Assembly: GCA_023443145.1 (NCBI GenBank)
Contig: JAEZVS010000153.1
Location: forward strand, 1-5,592
Source: Bacillota bacterium
GTDB taxonomy: Bacteria; Bacillota; Peptococcia; Peptococcales; Peptococcaceae
DNA: 5,592 nucleotides
Direction: 5' to 3'
Numbering within the stretch: position 1 is the stretch's first letter; every line of letters begins with the position of its first letter. Positions 1 to 5,592 of this stretch are shown here, piece after piece. The notes beneath the pieces were generated by a model. The model was not told where the DNA came from and did no database searches. It saw nothing but the letters and a program-made list of their open reading frames with translations. A program made the position numbers and the translations under genes.

Positions 1-935
1 ATGACACCGATGCCGCCAACTAAGAGAGAAATGCCCGCAATGACTGAAATGGCCAGTTTGGTTTTGTTCATGACGGAATTAACTTGCTCGAGAACAGAAT
101 CAACACTTTGCGTATCCACTTCAAAAACAGGATTTTTTTCATAGTAGCGATTGAGATAGGCGGTCAAGGATTTGGATAACTGATCAATGTTTTGACCGCT
201 TTTGGCTTGCACTTGGAACTGCTCATAGAGACCGGGCGTTTTACCGACAATGGATTCTGCAGTGCTCAAAGGTATATAAATGGTGGTGACTTTATCTTTT
301 TCAGTGCTGGGACCGTTTAGCATCGGGTTTTCTTCATACTTGTATATGCCCACAACGATAAACGTGTACAAACTGTTCCTTGTAGACACCACAATTTCGG
401 AGCCTAACGCACGGTTTTCCTGACCATTAAAAAGTTGGCGGACCATCTCATCTGATACAATGGCAATGTTGCTGCCGGACTTTACGTCTCGTTCCTTAAT
501 GTAGCGGCCGGATTTCATTTTTATATTCTGTGTTTTTTCATAGGTGGAATTGGTACCGAAGACTTGCACCGAACTGTTTTTTGTACCTTTGCGAATCTTT
601 CCGGGGCCTACGGGTTTGTTCAAACCAATGCCGACAATTTTTGATCCAAAGGATTTTTCGACATTTTCAATCATTTGGTTGGTGATTAAGTCTGAGTCAC
701 TGAACGGCATGACTGAGGTCGTACCGGATATTTTGGGCTTGAGATACACATAAATATTAGAAGAGCCGAGAGAGGAGAGCTCATCTCCTACGGATTTGGA
801 CATGGCGTTACCCAAAGTCAAAATGGCGATGACTGAGGAAATACCGATGATGATGCCCAACATGGTCAAAATAGAGCGCCCTTTATTGGCTTTAAGGCTT
901 TCCAGAGCCAACATTAAGTTTTCATACAGATACAT
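1..935 (-). CDS. MacB-type ABC transporter permease, C-terminus cut by window edge
   Basis: This is the membrane subunit of a MacB/YknZ-type (type VII) ABC exporter. In the characterised family, the permease transmits ATPase strokes to an extracytoplasmic domain rather than forming a simple channel. I translated 311 residues from the ATG at 935. They comprise a short amphipathic N-terminus with the family-like ENLMLALESLKANKGRSIL, TM1 at about residues 21-42 (LTMLGIIIGISSVIAIL), an extracytoplasmic MacB core domain at about 43-288, and the start of TM2 at about 292-311, ending in LLVGGIGV. The conserved stretch that follows GGIG in MacB proteins, and TM3-TM4 (roughly 90 residues), lie outside the window. 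No stop or frameshift interrupts the visible part. The start overlaps the ATPase end by 14 bp, and a good ribosome-binding site lies just upstream. Substrate unknown. Confidence 0.95.
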   Translation of the reverse strand, partial: MYLYENLMLALESLKANKGRSILTMLGIIIGISSVIAILTLGNAMSKSVGDELSSLGSSNIYVYLKPKISGTTSVMPFSDSDLITNQMIENVEKSFGSKIVGIGLNKPVGPGKIRKGTKNSSVQVFGTNSTYEKTQNIKMKSGRYIKERDVKSGSNIAIVSDEMVRQLFNGQENRALGSEIVVSTRNSLYTFIVVGIYKYEENPMLNGPSTEKDKVTTIYIPLSTAESIVGKTPGLYEQFQVQAKSGQNIDQLSKSLTAYLNRYYEKNPVFEVDTQSVDSVLEQVNSVMNKTKLAISVIAGISLLVGGIGV

Positions 936-1629
936 GAGGCACCCCCTCTGTTAAATGCCCATCTTTCATGGTGAGCACCCGCTCTGTTTCGGAAGCCAGT
1001 TCGTTGTTGTGGGTAATGAGCACAATGGTCATATGTTGCTCCTTGTGCAACTTATGAAAAATGTCCATTACCATACGGCCCGTGGCGGAGTCTAGGGCAC
1101 CGGTCGGTTCATCGGCCAATAAAATAGCCGGATCGTTAGCCATAGCGCGGGCGATGGCAACACGCTGCTTTTGACCGCCTGACAGTTCATTTGGCTGGTG
1201 ATGCATGCGATCTTTCATTTGTACCAGTTCCAGCAAATACTCTGCACGCGCCTTTCGTTCTTTTACAGATACCCCTGCGTACAGCATGGGCAATTCTACA
1301 TTTTTGAGTGCAGAGCTGCGCGCCAAAAGGTTGAACGTTTGAAATACAAAGCCAATGCGTAGATTGCGGATTTTAGACAACTCTTTGTCTTTTGCAGCCA
1401 TCATATCAATGCCGTCCAGAAAATAACTTCCTGTGGTGGGTCGATCCAAAACACCTAAGATATTCATAAGGGTCGTTTTACCGCAACCGGATTGACCAAC
1501 AATCGATACAAATTCGCCGGCTTGAATGTTCAAATCGATGCCGTGTAATATTTCCAACTCGTTTGGTTGACCAATGTAATAACTTTTCCGAATATCACGC
1601 ATGGTGATGAGAGGCTGTACATCACTCAT
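922..1629 (-). CDS. MacB/LolD-type ABC transporter ATP-binding protein
   Basis: This is the cytoplasmic ATPase that powers the adjacent permease. All ABC landmarks are present, numbered from the ATG at 1629 (235 residues): Walker A GQSGCGKT (45-52), Q-loop Gln97 in FVFQTFNLL, signature LSGGQ (149-153), Walker B ILLADEP with Asp173 and Glu174, D-loop GALDS (177-181) and switch His207 in ITHN. The ADEPTGALDS wording and the length are typical of the MacB/LolD/YknY subfamily. The reading frame is open 14 codons further upstream (to 1671), but I chose MSDVQPL because GGTGAGG lies 6 nt before it, and because this gives a compact 8-bp overlap with the adaptor stop (ATGAGTGA). The longer start would add a basic tail found in no family member I know. 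The ATPase should be active; no key residue is missing. Confidence 0.96.
   Translation of the reverse strand: MSDVQPLITMRDIRKSYYIGQPNELEILHGIDLNIQAGEFVSIVGQSGCGKTTLMNILGVLDRPTTGSYFLDGIDMMAAKDKELSKIRNLRIGFVFQTFNLLARSSALKNVELPMLYAGVSVKERKARAEYLLELVQMKDRMHHQPNELSGGQKQRVAIARAMANDPAILLADEPTGALDSATGRMVMDIFHKLHKEQHMTIVLITHNNELASETERVLTMKDGHLTEGVPHVSV
940..948 (-). promoter_or_regulatory. Ribosome-binding site of the permease
   Basis: The minus strand reads GAGGGGGTG, one base different from the GAGGAGGTG consensus. It ends 4 nt before the ATG at 935 and lies inside the last codons of the ATPase gene. It supports the 14-bp overlapping start and translational coupling. Confidence 0.75.
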
Positions 1630-3733
1630 GGCCGGCCTCACCGGATTTCTCTTTGGCGCTGTTTTCTTCAATGTGTACGGTGGTTCCGGCCTGAAGGTCG
1701 GTGGGATCGGTGATGACTATTAAGCCGTCGGTGAGACCTTTTCCTTCAATGACGATGTTCAGTTCGTTTTCTAAAGAAGTTTTGACCGGAATTTCTTTTA
1801 AGGTGTATACCGGCTTTTTATCACTGGCTTTTTCAGCCACCAAAATGCTGGTTTTTCCATTGCCATCATCAATAACGGCGCCATAGGGTACGGCATAAAC
1901 ATTTTGATCTTCTGCCGTAATGATTTCCAAGCGTGCTTTCATACCGGCTAAAATAGAGTTGGGCGGGTTTTCTAAAATGATTTTAGCCGTAAAAGTGGGG
2001 TCGCCGCCGGTGTTTGCGGACGCGCTCGCTGCCTGCTCTGCGGAAGCACTGACCGAGGCGGCACTTGTTGCGGTATGGGCAATAGAAACAAGGCGACCGT
2101 GAAAGGTTTTATCACCGGTGGTGTCTGTTTTAATATTAACGGGCATACCGGTGCGCACGGTTTTTAAGTCAAATGCTTTCAATTCCGCAGAAATCACCAA
2201 GTTGTTCAGATTTTCGATTTTAAATAAGGTGCCGGCAGGGGTATTGCCCTCTTTTGCCAAGACTTCAGAGACGGTACCGCTCATAGGCGCCCGAATGGTC
2301 ATCTCTTTAAGATCGTCATACAAATTAGCCAGCTCAATCATGTTGACTTTGTTGCTATTAGCTGCTTCGGTGGTGTAGATGCTGTCTTCATAGCTTTGCA
2401 ACTCATCAACGGCAGCCTGTCGCGTGGCATTTAATGTGCGCTCAGCCTGAATATAGTTGTCTTTTGCGGTTTCAGCCTGTTTGCGATAGGTTTCAAGCTG
2501 ATCTTGGCGGGATTTTTTTGATTTTTCGCGTTTTTGGCTGATGTTGCTCTTGTTTTCCTGAGCTTGTTCGAGGGCGAGTTTGGCACTTTCTACTGCATCT
2601 TTTCGTGCATGGATTTGGCTCTCCCAAGAGGATTTGTCACTCGTTGCGCGACTGTAATTTGCTTCGGCATCGGCCAATTGATTGTTCAAATCGGCCAAAT
2701 CCTTACTGCTGCTGTCTAAAGAAGAACCATATGTATTGTATTCCTCTTCTGCATTATGATATTCCTTATAGGCAACGGTTAATTGATTGTCAACAACTGC
2801 AATTTTATCGTTGATGCTTTTTTTCTCTTCATCAGTAGTGGCTATGGCCAGCTGAGATTCCAGCTGAAGCCGTTGATTTTCAAGTGCATTGACTTTCTCA
2901 CGGGCAGCAGCATACGTGGTGGCAATGTCGTTACGCTGTGCGCCGGAAATTTCAATTTGTTTATCGTCTCGACGCGCTTGTAAACTTTTCCGAATCTGAT
3001 CATAGCGTGACGCATCGTTGGCGGCAACGCTGTATTTTTCTCTTGCTTCGTCGAGCAGAGCTTGGGCTTGCTTTAATTGCAGTTTGGCCTGCTCCACGCT
3101 CTGGTTTGACGCGAGAGAAGTGTCGTCTTCAGTAACAATATCAGTGGCATAGCCTTGATTCAAAGCATTTTCATAGTCTTGTACGGTTTTTTCAGCAGCA
3201 TCCCACTGGTTTTTTGCAGTTTGCAAAGCATTTTCTGCAGAGACAATGGCGCTGTTGTTGCCTTGATTTAGCACGCGCGCGGCCGCGTTGTATTTATTTC
3301 GTGCTGCCTGTACTTGTGCAGCTGCGTTTTCGGCACTCAATCCGGTTGCCGCTTCTTTGGCGCGAATTTGCTGACGAAGTTTGGTATCATCCAGATAGGC
3401 CAACACTTGTCCTTCTTGAACGTCCTCACCTTTTTCGACCAATACAGATTTGATGGGCGCCGTTTGTGTGGTATAAACATCCACATCACGGGATGCTTCA
3501 ATTGTCCCGGTGGCCGATACGGTGGTCGAAAATTCAGAAGGCTCCAGTATGGTGGTGTTTTCAGAGGCGACGGCGATCGTTTTCCCTTTCATAAAATAAA
3601 CAAAAAAGAAAAGGAGAGTTAAGATGATCAAAGCCCCTACGACAGTGAGGATCTTCTTTTTTCTCGACCAATGTTTCACTTTTTTTAGCGAAAGTCGAGG
3701 CCGCTTTTCTTTAAAACGTTGCCACTTATCCAT
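1622..3733 (-). CDS. MacA/YknX-like membrane-fusion (HlyD-family) adaptor with very long coiled coil
   Basis: This is the adaptor subunit of the export operon, predicted to be anchored in the cytoplasmic membrane with its bulk outside. Order of domains (703 residues): basic cytoplasmic tail (1-27), TM anchor (about 28-48, ILTVVGALIILTLLFFFVYF), first half of the lipoyl/barrel-sandwich domain (about 69-116, with TVSATGTIEAS and VEKGEDVQEGQVLAYLDD), a long Gln/Ala/Glu/Lys-rich coiled-coil region (about 117-475), second lipoyl half (about 475-509, with MTIRAPMSGTVSEV and KEGNTPAGTLF), beta-barrel (about 510-606) and membrane-proximal domain (about 607-689). A Ser/Ala-rich loop interrupts the barrel at 554-578. 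E. coli MacA is about 370 residues, so this protein is nearly twice as long. I chose the ATG at 3733 because GGGAGGA lies 7 nt upstream; the frame could open at a TTG at 3766, which has no comparable site. It is the first gene of the operon. The family is certain; the substrate is not. Confidence 0.94.
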   Translation of the reverse strand: MDKWQRFKEKRPRLSLKKVKHWSRKKKILTVVGALIILTLLFFFVYFMKGKTIAVASENTTILEPSEFSTTVSATGTIEASRDVDVYTTQTAPIKSVLVEKGEDVQEGQVLAYLDDTKLRQQIRAKEAATGLSAENAAAQVQAARNKYNAAARVLNQGNNSAIVSAENALQTAKNQWDAAEKTVQDYENALNQGYATDIVTEDDTSLASNQSVEQAKLQLKQAQALLDEAREKYSVAANDASRYDQIRKSLQARRDDKQIEISGAQRNDIATTYAAAREKVNALENQRLQLESQLAIATTDEEKKSINDKIAVVDNQLTVAYKEYHNAEEEYNTYGSSLDSSSKDLADLNNQLADAEANYSRATSDKSSWESQIHARKDAVESAKLALEQAQENKSNISQKREKSKKSRQDQLETYRKQAETAKDNYIQAERTLNATRQAAVDELQSYEDSIYTTEAANSNKVNMIELANLYDDLKEMTIRAPMSGTVSEVLAKEGNTPAGTLFKIENLNNLVISAELKAFDLKTVRTGMPVNIKTDTTGDKTFHGRLVSIAHTATSAASVSASAEQAASASANTGGDPTFTAKIILENPPNSILAGMKARLEIITAEDQNVYAVPYGAVIDDGNGKTSILVAEKASDKKPVYTLKEIPVKTSLENELNIVIEGKGLTDGLIVITDPTDLQAGTTVHIEENSAKEKSGEAGHE
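1636..1642 (-). promoter_or_regulatory. Ribosome-binding site deciding the ATPase start
   Basis: The minus strand reads GGTGAGG, 6 nt before the ATG at 1629 and within the final codons of the adaptor gene. It favours the start at 1629 over the upstream in-frame start at 1671. Confidence 0.7.
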
Positions 3734-3740
3734 AATATCT

Positions 3741-3747
3741 TCCTCCC
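3741..3747 (-). promoter_or_regulatory. Ribosome-binding site deciding the adaptor start
   Basis: The minus strand reads GGGAGGA, 7 nt before the ATG at 3733. It is the strongest such site near the 5' end of the gene and excludes the upstream TTG at 3766 as the likely start. Confidence 0.85.
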
Positions 3748-3781
3748 AATCTTTATGAACAAACAAAGTGAATTTTAAATG

Positions 3782-3805
3782 ATTGTATCATATATAAAAT
3801 ACAAT
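3782..3805. promoter_or_regulatory. Candidate operator: inverted repeat over the export promoter
   Basis: A perfect 7-bp inverted repeat, ATTGTAT (3782-3788) and ATACAAT (3799-3805), is separated by 10 bp. It covers the -10 box and the whole spacer and touches the -35 box of the leftward promoter. A dimeric repressor bound here would block RNA polymerase. Part of the symmetry comes from the -10 box itself and the region is AT-rich, so chance is possible. No candidate DNA-binding regulator is visible in the window. Confidence 0.4.
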
Positions 3806-3810
3806 GTCAA
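3782..3810 (-). promoter_or_regulatory. SigA/sigma-70-type promoter of the export operon
   Basis: On the minus strand there is a perfect -35 TTGACA (3810-3805), a 17-bp spacer, and the -10 TACAAT (3787-3782), preceded by TG one base upstream as in extended -10 promoters. Transcription should start near 3775, giving an untranslated leader of about 40 nt before the adaptor ATG at 3733. The match is close to ideal, so a strong promoter held back by a repressor is plausible (see the inverted repeat over the same bases). Confidence 0.85.
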
Positions 3811-3829
3811 AGGGTGTCATGATTAATTC

Positions 3830-3862
3830 TTGCTATTCAGCTTCCTAAAAATATGCTAAAAT
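3830..3862 (+). promoter_or_regulatory. Probable promoter of the zinc-ribbon gene
   Basis: The plus strand has TGCTAAAAT (3854-3862), an extended -10 with TG one base before TAAAAT. An upstream TTGCTA (3830-3835) could act as a -35: it is 21 bp from TAAAAT, or 16 bp from the alternative -10 TATGCT (3852-3857). Transcription would start around 3868, about 35 nt before the gene. This is less perfect than the divergent promoter. Confidence 0.55.
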
Positions 3863-3890
3863 AAAGCCAGGAATGGAATCAAATATTAAT

Positions 3891-3899
3891 GAAGGTGAT
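3891..3899 (+). promoter_or_regulatory. Ribosome-binding site deciding the zinc-ribbon protein start
   Basis: GAAGGTGAT matches the 3' part of the AGGAGGTGAT consensus and ends 4 nt before the ATG at 3904. It begins 2 bp after the alternative in-frame ATG at 3889-3891 opens, which therefore cannot use it. It supports a start at 3904. Confidence 0.75.
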
Positions 3900-3903
3900 A
3901 GGC

Positions 3904-4692
3904 ATGTATTGCAGTCATTGTGGTAAGAAACTATCTGAAGATGACTTTTTTTGTTCCAATTGCGGTACAAAAGTAATTCGTCACTATGTATGGAGCGGAG
4001 ACGATGAGGGACAGTTTGATGAAACCCTTTTGTTTCGCCCTGAAGATATGAATAAACAAGCCGGAAACATCACCCAGAATCTTTCAAAGCCTGCAGAACC
4101 GGTCATTGAAAAGTTCACTTGGGAAGATGAAAGCCGCTCTCCGGCGTCCGTCTTTGAACCGAAAAAAATTAAGCGTGTCTCCCGGGATGAAGAAATGCCT
4201 TCGCTAGAAGATGCCAATCCATCCGCCATGGAAGACGGGTTTGACACCATAAAAGAATCTCGTGTTCAAAGTGCCCGGGCTGCAGAACGTTTGCGCAATC
4301 GGCGGACCCGAGGTTCAGACACACCTGTAATGGATCATTCTATAGAACAAGCCGTCTCCACGACGGACATGCCGGAAACGGGTCCGTCAAGTGGGAAGCA
4401 AGAAAGTTTTATCGATAAGCTGAAACGTTTTGGCAAAAAGTCCGAATATGAGGCAGAAAACCCTTTTATCGGCCAAGTTTCAAGTGAAGATCAGGCAGAG
4501 GCCGGAGAAGAAAAAGAAAAGAAAGATACGAAATCAAACAGTATGCGTACACTGGTGGCCGGTATTGTGCTCATTGGTTTGGTGGTTGGCATTATTTTAG
4601 GCCTCTTTATTTCAAAGCCCTGGGCGAAAGAAGACGAGGCCTTACCGGAAAACCCGACGCCTCTCTTAACGATGGCGCTGCCATTGTCGTGA
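3904..4692 (+). CDS. Zinc-ribbon protein with one C-terminal membrane segment, function unknown
   Basis: This 262-residue protein belongs to the loose class of Firmicute zinc-ribbon membrane proteins, whose roles are mostly unknown. The N-terminus carries a CX2C-X10-CX2C zinc ribbon (Cys3, Cys6, Cys17, Cys20, in YCSHCGKK and FCSNCGTK). Residues about 25-210 are charged, rich in Glu, Ser, Lys and Pro, and look largely disordered, with short basic patches (AAERLRNRRTRG; FIDKLKRFGKK). A single membrane helix follows at about 216-237 (TLVAGIVLIGLVVGIILGLF), preceded by a Lys-rich segment, so the zinc ribbon should be cytoplasmic. Only about 25 residues follow, presumably outside the cell. The start is ATG 3904, chosen for its ribosome-binding site and because CxxC then sits at the very N-terminus, as is usual. 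It is transcribed divergently from the export operon; a functional link is only an inference. The short tail could reflect a frameshift. Confidence 0.85.
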   Translation: MYCSHCGKKLSEDDFFCSNCGTKVIRHYVWSGDDEGQFDETLLFRPEDMNKQAGNITQNLSKPAEPVIEKFTWEDESRSPASVFEPKKIKRVSRDEEMPSLEDANPSAMEDGFDTIKESRVQSARAAERLRNRRTRGSDTPVMDHSIEQAVSTTDMPETGPSSGKQESFIDKLKRFGKKSEYEAENPFIGQVSSEDQAEAGEEKEKKDTKSNSMRTLVAGIVLIGLVVGIILGLFISKPWAKEDEALPENPTPLLTMALPLS

Positions 4693-4694
4693 AT

Positions 4695-4731
4695 AAAAAA
4701 GAAGGAGCGCTCAATGCACTCCTTCTTTTTT
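4695..4731. terminator. Bidirectional rho-independent terminator
   Basis: The left arm AAAAAAGAAGGAGCGC (4695-4710) pairs with GCACTCCTTCTTTTTT (4716-4731) around the loop TCAAT. This gives 13 bp, one C-A mismatch, then 2 bp. The stem has an A-tract on one side and a T-tract on the other, so it works as a terminator in both directions. It starts 2 bp after the zinc-ribbon stop and its right arm reaches the stop of the leftward hydrolase gene, fitting the convergent arrangement. Confidence 0.88.
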
Positions 4732-5273
4732 TATTTAACCAAGTTGGAAATCTGCTTGAATTCGGGATGTTTCGATGTGCCGCACAATTCAAAAAGGGTG
4801 GCCTCCACGCTGGTGAGTCCAATTTGTTCATAGCGTAGTCTTTCAATGCCGATTTCTTTATCAATCGGAAAGCGGCTGGAGCAGGCATTGAGCACCACAA
4901 ACACTTCATAACCTGCTTCTTTTAAGTCCATGGCACTTTGCGCCACACAAATGTGCGTTTCCATGCCGAAGAGCAAAATGGTTTTCGGATTTTTTTCCCT
5001 GAGCGCTGCTCGAAGTGCATCAATTTCATAGATGCTGTAACTCACTTTGTCATAAACAGGTACCTCGCCAATGGCGTCTCGAATGGGTTCAATGGTATCT
5101 CCCAAACCTTTGGGATATTGACGCGTCACCCAAATCGGCACGGATAAGGCATTCAAACCTTTCGCCAATAAGATGGCCTTTTGTATCATCTCTTCTTTGT
5201 TGCTCATAATCGGAACCAATTTTTCCTGATAATCAACGGCAATAGCGATGGTGGATTCGGGATAAAATCTCAT
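4731..5273 (-). CDS. Isochorismatase-superfamily cysteine hydrolase
   Basis: This is a 180-residue cytoplasmic hydrolase with a Rossmann-like fold. The expected Asp-Lys-Cys triad is visible: Asp14 (IAVDYQEKL), Lys76 (YDKVSYS) and the nucleophile Cys109 in GMETHICVAQSAMDL. The GMETHICV motif, and the absence of the Asp-x-His zinc site of nicotinamidases after strand 2 (WVTRQYPKG), point to the metal-free YcaC/ISOC1-like group. The substrate cannot be assigned; true isochorismate cleavage is unlikely without siderophore or quinone genes nearby. Length is normal for this group and no catalytic residue is missing. The start ATG at 5273 has AAGGAGAG 6 nt upstream. It follows the M29 aminopeptidase by 21 bp on the same strand and is probably co-transcribed with it. 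Confidence 0.92.
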   Translation of the reverse strand: MRFYPESTIAIAVDYQEKLVPIMSNKEEMIQKAILLAKGLNALSVPIWVTRQYPKGLGDTIEPIRDAIGEVPVYDKVSYSIYEIDALRAALREKNPKTILLFGMETHICVAQSAMDLKEAGYEVFVVLNACSSRFPIDKEIGIERLRYEQIGLTSVEATLFELCGTSKHPEFKQISNLVK

Positions 5274-5279
5274 AGGGCT

Positions 5280-5287
5280 CTCTCCTT
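5280..5287 (-). promoter_or_regulatory. Ribosome-binding site of the isochorismatase-family gene
   Basis: The minus strand reads AAGGAGAG, ending 6 nt before the ATG at 5273. It lies in the 21-bp gap after the aminopeptidase stop, consistent with a shared transcript. I see no promoter in that gap. Confidence 0.8.
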
Positions 5288-5294
5288 ACGGCCT

Positions 5295-5592
5295 TTAGGC
5301 CAAATTTTCCGGGTTCAAACAAAGCAAATCACTGGTGACGAATCGCCCGTCTTTGCGGATGAGTTCGTCGTCAAAATAAATCTCTCCGCCTCCCCATTCC
5401 GGTTGCATGTTGAGTACGAGATCCCAATGGATATCGCTTTTATTACCGTTGGGGGCGTCTTCATAGCAGGCACCGGGGGTTAAATGGATGCTGCCGCAAA
5501 TTTTTTCATCAAATAAGATGTCATTCATAGGATTTAAAATAAAGGGGTTCACGCCCAGAGCAAACTCTCCGACGAAACGCGCACCGTCGTCT
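5295..5592 (-). CDS. M29-family metallo-aminopeptidase, C-terminal part only
   Basis: This is the last 98 residues of a thermophilic-aminopeptidase (AmpS/PepS/AmpT) family enzyme, a cytoplasmic dimetal exopeptidase that removes N-terminal amino acids from peptides. The reading frame is open to the right edge and begins [15 protein letters not shown]. Several of the family's metal-site positions can be seen: Glu9 in VGEFALG, His36 in GSIHLTPG, and His55 and Asp57 in IHWDL. The nearby Tyr43, the [18 protein letters not shown] segment and the LNPENL ending are also characteristic. About three quarters of the protein (family length about 410 residues) lies beyond the window. GTG at 5552 is an internal valine codon, not a start. 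It is upstream of, and probably co-transcribed with, the isochorismatase-family gene. Confidence 0.95.
   Translation of the reverse strand, partial: DDGARFVGEFALGVNPFILNPMNDILFDEKICGSIHLTPGACYEDAPNGNKSDIHWDLVLNMQPEWGGGEIYFDDELIRKDGRFVTSDLLCLNPENLA

Noticed and set aside
2513..2519. Seven-base T tract in the adaptor gene (another at 2818-2824), considered as phase-variation slippage sites
   Set aside because: Both encode ordinary Lys-Lys codons within the coiled coil, are short, and the frame is intact; nothing else points to phase variation.
3214..3622. Plus-strand open frames opposite the adaptor gene (for example 3214-3453 and 3314-3622)
   Set aside because: They lie antisense to a clear HlyD-family gene, lack good ribosome-binding sites and show no recognisable domain; they are shadows of the coding frame.
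3734..3903. Riboswitch or small RNA in the divergent intergenic region
   Set aside because: The predicted leaders are only about 35-40 nt, and I see no terminator-like hairpin or recognisable aptamer core in the 170 bp.
4607..4909. Minus-strand 100-codon open frame spanning the convergent gene ends
   Set aside because: It crosses the terminator hairpin and overlaps two well-supported genes in other frames; its product looks like no known family.
4731..5273. Assignment of the isochorismatase-family protein as nicotinamidase (PncA)
   Set aside because: The zinc-binding Asp-x-His and following His of nicotinamidases are absent from the region after WVTRQYPKG.
5290..5301. GGCCTTTAGGCC inverted repeat at the end of the aminopeptidase gene, considered as a terminator
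   Set aside because: The arms are 5 bp with a 2-base loop and there is no T-tract in the direction of transcription; the next gene follows at once with its own ribosome-binding site.

Overview
The window looks like chromosomal DNA from a monoderm Firmicute, probably a Clostridia- or Tissierellia-like anaerobe. The evidence is strong AGGAGG-type Shine-Dalgarno sequences before every complete gene, a consensus SigA-type promoter (TTGACA-17-TACAAT), an M29-family aminopeptidase, and a single-pass zinc-ribbon protein of a type common in Firmicutes. I cannot name a genus. There are no rRNA or tRNA genes, insertion sequences, CRISPR arrays or phage genes.

Layout. Positions 1-3733 (minus strand) hold a three-gene MacAB/YknXYZ-type ABC export operon. 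It reads from right to left as membrane-fusion adaptor (3733-1622), ATPase (1629-922) and MacB-type permease (935 to beyond the left edge). The genes overlap by 8 and 14 bp, each with its own ribosome-binding site inside the upstream gene, which suggests translational coupling. The adaptor has 703 residues and is unusually long, because of a predicted coiled-coil insertion of about 360 residues.

Positions 3734-3903 are a divergent intergenic region. Going left, it has a near-perfect SigA promoter for the export operon. A 7-bp inverted repeat (ATTGTAT-N10-ATACAAT) spans its -10 and spacer, and a 10-bp-period TGACA direct repeat lies on its -35. Going right, there is a plausible extended -10 promoter for a zinc-ribbon/one-TM protein of unknown function (3904-4692). 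A strong hairpin at 4695-4731 sits between the convergent gene ends and should terminate transcription both ways.

Positions 4731-5592 (minus strand) hold a second probable operon: the C-terminal end of an M29 metallo-aminopeptidase, entering from the right edge, and 21 bp later a cysteine-hydrolase of the isochorismatase superfamily.

How the genes work together. The adaptor, ATPase and permease should form one envelope export or envelope-stress pump; its substrate cannot be read from sequence. The divergent zinc-ribbon membrane protein may be functionally linked to it, but this rests on position only. The aminopeptidase/hydrolase pair looks like ordinary peptide and small-molecule metabolism. 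The most unusual items are the oversized adaptor and its promoter/operator architecture. I see nothing that clearly amounts to a wholly new system.
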